Shown: piece after piece, positions 33,901-47,800 of the stretch
How positions within the stretch are numbered: the stretch's first letter is position 1
Layout: every line of letters starts with the position of its first letter
NCBI GenBank assembly: GCA_035222895.1
Contig: JAVYIG010006825.1
Coordinates: 46,001-110,000 of the forward strand
Length of the DNA: 64,000 nt
Direction of reading: 5' to 3'
Origin: Strongylocentrotus droebachiensis
Taxonomy: Eukaryota; Echinodermata; Echinoidea; Camarodonta; Strongylocentrotidae
Position numbers and translations under genes: made by a program
Notes under the pieces: model-generated
Seen by the model: only the letters and a program-made list of their open reading frames with translations
Told to the model about the DNA's origin: nothing
Database searches by the model: none

Positions 33901-36900
33901 AATAGGCCTGGTGCATTAGCCGAACCAGCGGCCGAATCCAGCGGCCTGGTGATTGGTCGATCACCGTGTGCGTCGACCAATAGGCATTGTGCGTTATTGT
34001 TCCAATTATTGATCGAATTATGGACCGCTCCGCCGGTCCTCCCGTAGAGTATAAAAGACCCTTGCTTACAGTAGTTATTATCACCAGATGAAGTGTTGCA
34101 GATGCACACGAAACGTCGTGAACTTTTAGATTCCTTATTGACCACATTGCGAGACAAACGAATATCACTAGCGATATTATTTTTTCGATACTATATCCGC
34201 AATGAGTAATATATTTAGCATTATAGTAATGATAATTGCAATCATTCTGTAACCCTTTCTCACTTCACATCATCCCACCCCCTCTCTCTCTCTCTCTGTC
34301 GCGCACTCTCTCACTCAATCACTTTTCGGTCTCCGTCTATCATTCTTCTCTTTTCCTTGCTGTACTTCTGCATCACCAGGATTCCCCTAATAATGTCTTC
34401 TTTTTTTCCCCTTTTTATTCGTTCCTAAATATGCTAAATCGCTTTTGTAACTTGCACATTGTGTCTCAAACTAGTACATCCGCAATCAAAGTAATGACAA
34501 ATTTATCGTAAATTTCGCTTGCTTACATTTTGATATCCTGATAAGACTACATGCATACAAAATATAGTCATCCTCCATCCACCCACCCACCCCCCTCCGA
34601 AATCACTAAATGTCAGTAACAGTGACCTTACATCTGGCCAGTAAGTAGGTCGTGTCTACTGTACTTCATTTCAAATGTTTGCTCGCTCGCTTCTCTCCCT
34701 CACAAATTTAGAGTATAGGACTTACTGAGAAGATGGTTTGGTAATAAATGTAAGCAATCACTTTTCATAGGAAGGTGGGCCCGTGTTAACAAAACGTTCG
34801 TCATGACCATTGTATAAATCAAATGCATTGTTATGTGGACGCCGCATGGATTTTTGTTGGACACCGACTCGGCTATTTCCCAAAAAAATCAAATCAAGGG
34901 CAATTTATATACTTACTTATTATATAGAAATTATAAAAGTACCGAAGCCATTTATTCTTGGATTTCTTGCATTACGAAAAAGAATATTTATGTCGATCAA
35001 CTTTCTCAGGCCATCTTGTCTTAACGCTTCGTATTAAGTTACGTCATTTCCAAGAATAAGGAAAGGTGACTTTACCGAAAAAAAAGACGTGGAGAAACAA
35101 AGAGAGTTAGAGTTAGAGAGAGAGAGAGAGAACGAGAGAGAGAGAGAGAGAGAGAGAGCATGGGGATGGACACTCGAAAGAGGGAGGGAGGGAGGGAGGG
35201 GGCGAAGACAGAAACAGAATAACAGATACAGAAAAAAGAGATTAGACAATGTACACAGAGGCAGAGACTGATAACAGGAGGGGAGAGAGGTAGACATATT
35301 AAAAAGGTAGACATGTAGATAAAACAGATACAGACAGAATAAATGGGAACAAGTGGTGACATGGAGTGACAAACAGAGATGGAGTGGGACATAAAACAGA
35401 GATCCCAGTTTTCAGGCCAGAGCCCAATTTCAGGCACTGGCGCCGTCCCATTTCTAGGCTTCCTTTTGTACAGAACATACAAGACACAAACATTTCTCAG
35501 TCTCTTTTCAGGCCCATTGGATGAAACCAACCGGTATCCCTGCATAGAAGGAGAGAGATCTTACCTAAATCGGAGCTCTTGACCTTCTTGACCTTCCGCT
35601 TGTATGGTGTCTTTCCGACGGAGCGTCGTTTCCTATGAATCGTACTTGAACCGGAGCAGGGGCTGGACCTGGTACGGTAAGGAGCAATCGGTCCCTGCTT
35701 GAGGGGAGTGGTTTCGTCGCGAATCTTTTGAAGCTTGGTCTTGCATATTTCCAAGGCTATTTTCTTGGCTTCTTCGATAGTCTCTGGATCTAACTTGGGT
35801 ACCTTGGTGTAGATGCGTACGGTGACGTCTCTCAGTCTCTGTGGTAGATCGGCTGGGAGCTGAACAAAGATGAGCGTTGCAAAGATCAGTATAGGATTAT
35901 ACAAATTCTAAGTCAAGTGCTCTCTCCAAAGAATGTATTAATCTAATTGATGACCAATAAACACCAGAGCCTAACACTCGCATAGGCCTATACAGGGTCT
36001 ATGATTTATCAATTTAACAACACTAACATCAGCTACTTTGAAGGATCAAAGCTCCCCAGTAGTATTTGTCTAAATATTTGTGGTCCTATGGTTGCTGTAA
36101 CCTTTATTTGAAGGTTATTTCATATGGAATCCTTCTCCAACATTGGTATGTTTGAAGACCATTTGGTGAAAAGATACATTGGATTAATATAATTGCTACC
36201 CATTTCAAGAATGTTCTTTTTCTTTTTTGTTGGTCCGAAGTTTATAAATTTTAAAGTTGTAGTCCTAGTATTTTTAATTCAGAAATGTCTTCATTGTGAT
36301 GATTTTATAGGTTGGATAGTAGATGGTTCTTTAATAAAAAATCCGAAGGGTGGCCTATTATTTCGACTTTGGTGACGTCGATATTGAGGTCTTGGTTTTT
36401 GTGAGAGCAGAGAAAAGGGTTGCTGTAGTCGCATCGTTCTTGTATAACCAACAATGTCATTCGGGAATTTCGTTAGTCAAGAGGTTTGTTTGTAGATTAA
36501 TCTATCAAACTTACCATGAGACTAAAGTACATTCTCATGAACAAACATTTTGGCAAAGCAAATGTGAAGACGGTAAATAGTAGGAAATTGTTAAGAATAG
36601 TGTCAACAACAAAAAATCATGCGAAAATCGGCGTTTGTACGTTGTGTACGTGCTGTGCGCGGACTGCCGCTTACTCTAGCTTGGACAATTTTGAAATACT
36701 TGAAAGTTCCTTAAACGTACTCTCATATGATTCAAAAATGATTTTGAGCAGTTTAACATCTTGACAGGCGCGTGCGTCATGTTCCGTGCGCGGATTTTGA
36801 TGACACGTTTTATTAAACCCATGACCTCAAGTTTATGCATATCTAATGTAATTCAGCAATGACAATGTATGAATGAATTATGGCCAATATCAGAAATTAA

Positions 36901-38846
36901 CAAAATGGCGCCTAGATGACGTCACACATCAGTAATAATAACAAAATCTCTTCGTTAGGCACAAAAACTATACATAATGTCACATGCCATGAGAGTTTCA
37001 TGGTTATTCATCATGCCATTCATGAGATATCCATAACACATAATTCATACAGAAAGAATAGAAAGAAAAAAGAAAAAAAGATTCTGACGAATCAATAGGT
37101 ACTCTGCCATGCTTCGCGGCAGATCACATAATAATAATAAATTTGTTTACCCAGGAAAGCCTCATCGGCATTTTTTCCTGAGGGCCTTGCAATTATTATC
37201 ACCCAAAAATTGCCAGGTATTCATTTACACCTGGTTGGAGAGTGGCAAAGGTGGATTAATGTCTTGCCAAAGGATGGTAGTGCCGGGCTGGGATTTAAAC
37301 CCGCAACCCTTGGATTGAGAGTTAAGTGAATGAAATACATACCACGACAACTCCACTACCTACAATAGATATAAGAAAGCATACTTCTTAACTCTAAGAG
37401 TGCCGTGCTAGGATTTAAATCCCATCAAACCCTTGGATTGAGAGTTAAAAAAAATATTCTTCCACAGGGAGGTATTGTGGTATAGTGTTTCTGAAGCGCT
37501 ATACCACAACACCTCCCTGTGGAAGTTGGTAGGTTTGTATAGGTTCGCATAGTTGCATTGGTCATTTCTGAGTACACTGACCTCGTCCTCTTCGAGTAGT
37601 TTGGCATCAAGTTTACCATCACTTGATTTCTTGTAGAACGGGATATTGAGGAGAGGGTTCTTGTCTCCACTTCCGTAGTCGAAGCGTGATACCTATCAGT
37701 AAATGAGAAAACAGAGAATCTTCGGAAATAATTTTTTGTTTGCTAATGTTATATATTTTTATTTATCAAAGCCAACACAGTATTGTGTTTGGAACTCTGT
37801 TAATAGGAGGAAAGTAGTTTAATTATGTTTTCCACTGCAGTTCACTATTTTTGTGGCTGAAATTCGTTGAGGTTGATATATAAATGATGAAACACTTATA
37901 GAACAAAGAACATCTTGATTGGGACGGAAGGGGGATAGGGATAGCCTGTCAAAGTTACCGACAATTTAGCTAAAGGAAATTTCCCACAAGAGTTTAAAAA
38001 ATACCCGTCTTTGCGATAGCTCATAATTGCGAAACTCCCATATAGGGGCTCATAATTCCTAAAATTTTGTTGCATTAATCTGGAGGGTCCTTTATCTGAA
38101 GGTTCATAATTCCGAAAACAAAATAAGGTACACTTCGTCAGGTGATAACAACTAATGTAAGCAAGCCTGACGAAGTGTTGCAGCAGCGCACGAAACGTCG
38201 TGATCTTTTAGATTCCTTATTGACCACATTGCGAGATAAACGAATATCACTAGCGATATTATTTTCGATACGACATCCGCAATGAGTAATATATTTAGCA
38301 TTAAGATAATGTTAAGGAAATATATTTCATTTTAAGAATAACGACATGTAACTGTTCCCAAACAAAAATGCTACATCCAGCTTTACCTCGACTTCGATAT
38401 TGTGATGTTGCCATATCTCCCTTGAAGAGGGGGACGACGGTGATAGTAGTTCGTCAACATTTGTTAAGATCGATTGCTTAATCTCATCTGGATCCTCTGT
38501 ACGCATCTTTAATAAGAACAGAAATTATCGTGATATATATATTCTTCTCTATCATATATCCCTCTGAATCTCTTTAGACCTTATTCCTCTGAACATTTAT
38601 ATATATATATATATATATACATATAAAAGTGCGAGAATTCTCAACTCTGACATGACAACGGGTGTTCCAGAATATGTATTTGTTTTTGTATGTGTTTGTA
38701 CTTCAGAACCTGAAGAAGGCCTCACAAGCCGAAAGCTCGTAATAAACTTGTAAAGTACAGCTACGTTTCACGTTCCTAGACCATTTTCTTCACGCCTATA
38801 TATATATATACATATATATATATGATATGAGTAATAATCAAAAACA

Positions 38847-38886
<40 letters not shown>

Positions 38887-41800
38887 CCCCCTTATTCATC
38901 CCTCCCTCAAACATTTCTTCCCTCCCCTTGTTCGCCCTCTCAAAATCAGTCAAGCAGACTCTCAGTCAAATGTCTACATCATAATGTTGTTATAATATCT
39001 ATTCTCGTCATTGGCACCACACAAACGGCGAGTGGTGGCTGGCCTTCGGCGATGGCGTCTCTTTTGACCTAGTAGCTAGGTTGTCCACGGGTTGTTGATG
39101 CATTTGGGGTTGGTTTTGAGCTGAGTGTGAGGTTTTGTTTTCTGAAGTAGGTTGTACACAACTGTCGTGACAGTGAGTGGCAATGCAAGCTACGAAGTAA
39201 TGCTGTCAGTGCCATTACAATACATACGCAACGTGATGACGGTGATGTTGATCCACTTCCATATACATTTATTTACACAGGTTGCATGTTTAGTTTACTG
39301 ACATGACTGACTGTACACAGTACCGGTATACAACTAGCTTCGGAGGGGGGGGGGGGGGGGCTTTGTGTTCGGTTCAGGGCTGGCCTTAGGGTGCGTCAGT
39401 GGTTTGTGGAAGGCCTCACTCGGCTGAGAGATGTGCCACTGCTGCAGCCTTGCCAACAATTGTTTATTTTATGTCTACAATCTTAGCCAATAGTTGGACA
39501 AAAATAGGAATGTGTCCATTAAATGGTTAATTATTCTCCCCCAAATTGTTGGATAACATATACATATTGACCATTATTTCGTTATAAAAAAAAAGTAATC
39601 CCAAACACTTGTTTAAGTTATATCTACCAATTGCCCAACTGTTATTTAAAAACTATCTGCCCAACAATTGGTTAAACAAAATTAACCAACAAAATTGATG
39701 AAGATTTTGCCCAACAGTACAGCAATTTTATTGGACCTATAAGTTGGTCAAGATATTACCCAACTTTGTTGGATACAATTTTGACCAACAGTTTAGCGAG
39801 TTCATAATAGACCTAACGTTGGTCAAAATGTTGGTTAAGTTTTTAGCATTTTACATAATTTCGTAAATTCTCCTTCTTCACTGATTAATGCATATTTTTT
39901 TTTAAAGGTTATATACATATATATATATACATACACACACACACTCACACGCGCGCGCAATTCACACACATACACAATTTTTGTTAAAAATGCGCATGGC
40001 ATCCGTCCGTATCTTATTCCTTATTATTTTGGCAAGAGTGTTAGCATGGATGCCATGCATTATTAAAAAAGATGCAATGGAATCTATTTCTATATCCCTT
40101 ATGTTTGGCTGGTCTACTAATTATTGCTATTACAATTATCATTATTATTATTATCATCATCATTATCATTAGTATGAATAAAATGATAGTCATAATCGTT
40201 TTTTATTACTATACTTATTAATATCATTAGTGGTGTAGTTATTGTTTCATTATTATTATCATCATTATTGTCATCACCATTATTATTTTCGTTTATGTAA
40301 TCCTTATAACTTGTAATAATAATAACATTATCCCCATTTATCTACCTATCTTTAGAAATATAGCCATCTGATAAGTCAAAATTGGAGTCGTGATTTTAGC
40401 CATACCCGCCAACCGGTTTATAGTCTTTTAAAAGATGCCTACGTTCCCGCCTACCGGTTAACGGTTAACGGGCCGCATAAATACATTTTTAGTGAGATCC
40501 CCATTGGTTTACGTGTAAAAAGTTTCTTTTTGCGAGCGCGGATACAAAATGCAGTGCAGCGTGTGTGCAATTCCCGAATGATTGTAACATTCAGGCGACT
40601 TTCCAGCGAAGATTTACAGACAGTGTCTCAGATTTTCTGTGATGTTTTAACCAGTCTTTACTCAAGAAAAGGATTTGGTGAGAATTCTTTGTAGATTTTT
40701 TTTGAATTCGGTATATAACAGATATATCGACTGCTTTAATATTCGAAGCATAGCTGTTTCTATACTAGATCAAGGGGACGTTACATTCTGATATGACCCG
40801 AGGCGCGCCGGTAACGTCCCCTGGAGCCTATAGAAACAGTGATGCCTCTCATAGCAGTAAATATATCTATATTGTTATTATTATCATCTTACTGTAGGTA
40901 TATGACGCAATTGGAACTACATTACCGCAGCGGTATAGTCATGTCGTAAAATACCCTGCCTTTAAATCATGTTATACTTGAAAGACGTCAAATACCTTTT
41001 CATTGGCATGCTGGACTTCCGCAATGCACTGGTAGAGTTCTCTCTTGTGTATCCGGTCTATGATCTCCTGTGCCTTCACCATTCCTGGTTCTTGAGATCG
41101 TGATCGCATGATCTCGTTGACGATGGTGTCATTGACTTGGCAGAAAGCCATGGGGTTCTCCACAGACTTCAATAGGTTATACTCCTTTCTTTTACTCCTG
41201 AAGTTTCATATGCAAATGTACAACCAAGTGATGAAGGTTCTAGTACAGGAGGTAGCATGTTAAAATTACAGTTTACCAGTCAATTACATGATCACATTTT
41301 ACTCACATCCAAGGACTGCAACATTTTCCCATTTACTCTTTGTTTACATACATAACACGAAATTACATAAATGTACATGCATAAGCAACACAAGGAACGT
41401 TGTTCTGATTTATGAAAGAAACTTACCCGACTTTACCAACGAATATGAGGTGATCATCTGCTGCTTTGAAAGCGTCCTTCAGCCTACAAGAAATATTTTG
41501 AGTAAGGTTTTGTGATATATATATATATATATACATTACCGGTGAATTAAAAATTAAATATAGGATTTCCCGGCCAAATTCGCGTGTTTGTCATTCGAAT
41601 TCATTTACTTTGCATTTAAGTTAGCGCAAATCGGCTTTGCCATGCCAATTATCATTCAATTTTCCAGTTTTTGTATTTAATTTAGGATTTCGGTCGAAGG
41701 GTTTCATAGATCTGTCATTCAATTTAGAAACTGCTCAACTAGCATTCAAATTAAGATTCACTTGTCGAAGCGTAATTTTTATCATTCAAATTAACATCTG

Positions 41801-44800
41801 TCATTCGTATTCGGAAATTTGTTATTCAAGTAAGGAATGTTAGGGGGAAGAATTGCAACAAACTTTTACATTTTTTTAAATAATGCAGTTAAAATGCATG
41901 ATTTGCCATTGGGGTCTAAGCTGTTATTCCATTTATTTATTTTCAGGACAATCCAGATAGGTGTAGTCGGACATAAAGTAAAGAAGGGGCGAAATCAAGG
42001 GATATGGCATTTCTGCATGGACATGTTCATACACCAGGGAAAGGTGGGGGTACCCTCAATCGCCCCTTTTAACTACAGACTGGGAATTTTACAAAAGTAA
42101 TTCACATCGTCTCTTATACCCAGCACACCCCTCTGTTTTTCTTAAACACCCCTCTGTTTTTCATAGTTTACTTGCCCGCCAGCAGATCGATGGCTAAAGA
42201 CATGGCTAAATATTCATGTTCAAATTGTTGACTCTAGTCCCTACCCCAGTCACACTATTGTACCCTTCTTCCATAATGAAATTATGATGAAATTATGATA
42301 AATTTATGATGAAACATAAGACAAATAACTTCCTTACATGAACATTTACAATTATACTGAGACCATCGGGTCCGTAGATGCAAGTCGTTTTCTTCTTCTT
42401 AACAATCAAACTTAAATGCTGATGAATATCAGATAAATCTAATAAGTATAAGTGTATAAATGCAAGAAAATGAAATATGATGAAATACACATGAAAAAAC
42501 AATCTTGAAAGAAAAAGAATGAGCTATAAAAAGTGTGTAATAAACGAGAAATGTATATTGACCATCAATTTAAGTGCACAAAGTGCTAATTTGAATGCTA
42601 CAAATGAATTAGAATGCTAAAAGTACACCGTCGCGTTGTCAGAAAATCTTGTTGCGCCAAATCGAATGACCAAATAGCGAAAGAAGCACATTGTTCATTA
42701 ATTTGAATGAAACATACGTAGATTCTAACGAAAATTCCATAGATTTGAAAACTAGAAAAGGGAATACAAACCCGAGTTATACCTGACTGCACTAAAACCG
42801 TCGAATTTGAACGCAAGACAAATTAATTTGAATGACAAACTCGCGAATTTGGCCGGGAAATCCTATATTTAAAATATGTGCAACAAACTATATACAAACA
42901 ATGCATACAAGGGCATTGCGCTAAGATGGCGCGTTGCGTGGCAACGAAATTATCATATCATGTATCGTTACATCATAGTCAAAACCATGTTATAACAACC
43001 TCTTTCTCCACTTGTATCTTTTGTTACATCAGCGCCGATGCTTCTAGAATTTAAAGGCAGAGAAATGTACATCGGTAATGACAACGACATAGAAATAAGG
43101 CAGCAACGGGCCACCGGCACCATAAGAGCAGAAGAACTTCACACATATTGAAAGGGAGGTGGATGAAGAAGATTTAAAAGTGTAGCTCCTGCCACAGATC
43201 CTAAAAAGCATGACAGAGGAAGAGAGATTGGAGGCTAAGAACAGCAAAACCCATCACTGATCATGAGAGCAAAAGACTGCATCAAGCCCCATCAACGGGT
43301 AATAATGGTCACCGATCTTGGGCACCTAAAAATTCTTTCTGCTCACACCATCGCAGCCAAAACAGCAAGTTTGACAACTATCGTCCCGAAATTCATCAGA
43401 AAAAGAATTTCCAGTAACAAACAGGGAAGAACCAGCACTTGGGAACAAATCAGCCCAAAAATCCCAGAAATTTTAGCGACTGGCAGGTATCACGACGTCA
43501 GGGAAAGAGGGGCAACAACGATTGGCAGACTCCAACTTATCCGACATCCAACACGACAGAACTCCACCAATCACCGTCTATCATGCTTAAAGGCCCTTTT
43601 TACACTTTCACGGATCGCATCACGGATCATCCCGGATCGTCGCTCCGGGATCATCCACGTTATCTCCGGCATTACCGTGTATACACCGGGGAGGCATCCG
43701 GCGTGATCCTTGGCGTACCTGCATATCCGGGGAAAAAATTAAGCTTGCTTAAGGCCCTTTTACACTTTCACGGATCGCATCACGGATCATCCCGGATCGT
43801 CGCTCCGGGATCATCCGTGTTATCTCCGGCATTACCGTGTATACACCGGGGAGGCATCCGGCGTGATCGTTGGCGTACCGGCATATCCAGGAAAAAAATT
43901 AAGCTTGCTTAATTTTTCATCCCGGAGTTCACGGATGAAACAATCCGTCCTCTTCCCTGTAGGCACCGTGTACCTCCGTGTAGCCGCCGAATACATCCGG
44001 GAAAGTCCGTGTAGACACCGGGAGGTCCGTATTAACACCGGTTTCATCCGGGTTTGAAATTCCGTATATTTTGCCGAGAAGGTAAATGATCAAATGAGCG
44101 CCTACAAGCTCAAGTCACCCGTCAACATTCCGGAGATATCCCAATTGACAACGTACACAGTAGCCTCCGTGCTCTTCCTTGAAATCTGTGTTAGCTCCGT
44201 ATGCGTTTCCGGCTTGGTCCGCGTTGCTACCTTGTCTGTCCGTGAAGACACCGTACTTGCCCGTGTATACACCCAGTTCGGAACGTATCCACACCGGCAT
44301 CGAGAAGAAATCGTGGTGTCGCACGCCGGAACACCCCGGATTAAAATCCGGGATGATCCGTGATGCGATCCGTGAAAGTGTAAGTCATAGTCCAAAGTCC
44401 TAGTACACCACTCTTTAAACAGCTGAAAATCTCACCTTTATACGATTTCACACATAAAATTTTCCCCCAGAAATATAATATTTATGTTCATTCAAAATTC
44501 AAATATTCATTCATACGCCACTCGTCAAAAATACAATTTTCATCAACCCCAAGTAAGACTTTTTCAATAAATTCACTAAATGTTGCTGGCGTAAAAAAGT
44601 GGAACCAATTACCCACTTTTATCAAATCAAGTTCAACTTTATCCTGTAAGCTTTGTCGCAAGCAGGAAGAATTGAGAGTGGTATGTACGGGAAAAGGGCG
44701 ATTTTTCCTCTTTAAACCCTCTTTAGTCTTCATGGAATGTACAGTACAACAAAGTAAGGCTGGGACAGAAGAGAAAAGTTGCAAAATGCACTGGTATGCA

Positions 44801-47800
44801 CTGTTATTGTTATGCGGAGTACTCATCTTTCTTTGACATTAGACACTGTGATCTTGTGAATGATGTACAGTTGCTGTTCCCAAATGTAGAGAATTTTACC
44901 TGACATGTCACCATTGTGCATGAATTTAATTTTCAGATGGCATTCATGGATGACCAGTTTGGAACATATAGGCCCAGTCATGTAACAGTACATTTTGCAG
45001 CTTTTCCCTTTTTACCCTGTCCTTTGTTTTGATGTACTGTTCATTATATAAATGAAAAATCATAACAAAGATGGTTCCAAGCCATAATTACTCCATGACA
45101 ATTAAGAGAGATAAAATCGATCAAACTTGAGTTTTCTAAATATTTTTTGAGGGGTTTATAGATATTAATATCGTGCTACAAAGAGAGAAAATTTCAATTA
45201 GAGTAATCGTGAGTTCGAAATACAGTGCATGTACTTTTTAAACTTCGATTGAAACATGTGTATACCTATCCTAGGTATTATGTAATTTATTCAAATCAAA
45301 TCAAGTGAAAAACAATTTTTATCTGATTACATGATGGAGATGACCTTGGTGACCCTATGCTGGTAAGCTGTATAGTGAAGACGGCGTCTTGTGAAAAACA
45401 TGAGGTTCAGATCATTCGCTACCTAAAACAATAAAGAAGATAGAGATAAAGATAAAGTAACGCAATGTAATATTGTAAGTAATAGTGCTGTGGTAAGGGT
45501 TTTATCGGGTGAGGCTTGGTACAGGGTTATAGGATTCAGTAATAGGGATACCCCTAGCCTTAGCCCTTGAAATACACTTTTGATGCTTGTTAAGCAGGGC
45601 TCCCACTTAGCCGAATTGGAGCCCCGACTTGTGGCGAGCTGGCGCGAGCTAATGGCAAGCCGTTTTATCATTAAAACATATTTTTTGATATCAAGAAATT
45701 ATTTTACGTTGTAAAGCAATGGTAATTCTTGATATCAAGAATTGAATTCGTGATATGAAGAATTCGATTTCGTGATATCAAGAATTGAATTCTTGATATC
45801 AAGAAATATGTTTTAATGATAAAACGGCTTGCCATAAGCTTGGGCCAGCTAGCCACAACTCGAGGCTCCAACTCGGCTAAGTGGGAGCCCTGCTTTAGAG
45901 ACTTACTCATATGAGAGTATACATGATCCTTTAGAGCTAAGGTGATTTCTGCCATAGATTGAATAAATAGGTTTGTGTGGTTTTATCGACTGAAAATAGG
46001 GGGAGGGGGTCAAAGGAAAGGTGCTTGATGAATACATGATCTAACAATATACTATATAATGAAGAAAAATGGGAAGATTTTTATCATCTTGTCTTAATGT
46101 AGGAATAAAAAATGATAAGCCAGACACGCCTTTTATTAGATGAATGTTATGTACAGACGAAAAGGAAAAAAAGGTTCAAATACACAACAAAAATGGTATA
46201 ATACGCAGCACTCTTGGGGGTTCGGATTTACTTTTGCTTCCTACACTCTTTTATATGGTGAAAAATTGAATCTCCTGTGGTTTGAAGTTGCAAACTTCGT
46301 AGCCATGCTTCGGTTATCTGCCCCCATTTTTCGAGGTTCTGCTATTTATACCGTTTCCATGGTTTTGGGTGCAGATTTGAACCTGTATTTTTTATGTGAG
46401 TGCATACCTTGTCTCTAAAGCAGAGTTCCCTCCTGGTCTTGCTGTCTCGCTTCACTTTGAGAACCTTCACGAAGGGCAGAATGCGATTGAGGTCGAATGC
46501 AGATTTCATGCCTAGGTAGTGGGTGTCCCGAGCAAAATAGTCCCATTTGTCCACGTCCACCCCGTTTACAAAGTTGTTCACTATCTGGTACAGGCATAAT
46601 TTGTTCTTACGAAGCTGATAAATATTTAAGGATATTGTGAAAGAATATTACAAAGGCAGCCAGAGACTCGGAGAGAAAGAGAGAGAGAGAGAGAGAGAGA
46701 TAGAAAGGGGGGGGGCAGACAGAGTGAGGGAATGACACGTACATATAGACGGGTATGGTGAGAGCATGTGAGTGTGGGTGGGGGGGGGGGAGATGAAAAC
46801 ACATTTTTATGAATTATTGTTATGTTGTCTTATGTTTTTTTCATCTAATCTCATGTGATATTACCCAGCAATTTCTTTCACAGTGAGTGAATAACTTTTT
46901 ATTACCTTTAAAACAAAACTCAATTCCCTTTTGACTTGAATTTCTTTCAGGGATGATACGTCTGATCAAATGCATACCTGATGCCTTCATAAAAGGCGGA
47001 ACATTGATAAGATTTTATAATGTGCCAACAAAGAGATTACAGACCCTTAGATTATGAATATGACTAATAAAGATTAAGACGCTTTCCCGAAAGGGTCCCT
47101 GTCTTCAACTAAACACACCCCACACCCCCCACACACACGCACCTGCACAGTCCTCCAAAATAATGAAATTTCCGAGTTAAAATGGTCCTCGAATCTATAC
47201 ATAAAGGGCAAGTCCACTCCAAAAATAACTTGCTTTCAACAGAACCAGAAAATTCAGACAACACCAATCAAAAAAAGTTTTAGCAAAATCGGATAACTAA
47301 TAAGAAAGTTATTATGAATTCTTAATGACATGAACAACTTTGAAAATCACAAGACAAATTGGCAATTCACTCATGAGTCTGTGACGTCATTGCCTCACTA
47401 TGCACTAATCTTTTTCTTTATATTTAATAATAATCCTAATTTCCCATTTCTTTCCTAAGAATCTTATTTCTTCACACCAGCATCCAAATTATATTGATAG
47501 TAATATGTTTTTGTGTGGGTGCACGAATATAGAGTTATTTTTTTTCTCAGTCAAATCATGAAAATTTTGATGAACTATTTATATCAAAATAAATAATTAT
47601 GAATATACGATATTCAGAAAATAGTATCAATTCTTCAAAGTTCATAAAAGATTTTGTGAAATGCCATGCACGCTATATCATACAAATCATTTAACCTGGG
47701 CAAAGGCATGGGGAAATCAATTCTTTGGGGATAAAAAGGGAAATTAATGGGATTGAAATATATAGAACAATTGATAAATAGTGAGGACATGATGTCACAA

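Noticed and set aside
35089-35372. Arg/Glu-rich and Ser/Leu-rich frames
   Set aside because: Translations of a (GA)n tract on either strand within a SAMHD1 intron.
43263-43912. Overlapping frames of 147 and 157 aa
   Set aside because: They run into the inverted-repeat element at 43586, differ between its two tandem units, and match nothing recognised.
45704-45955. Minus-strand frame starting [16 protein letters not shown] as a SAMHD1 exon
   Set aside because: It lies between exons 46408-46614 and 45331-45422, which join directly in phase and match the family without a gap. The segment that seemed missing was found at 41427-41483.
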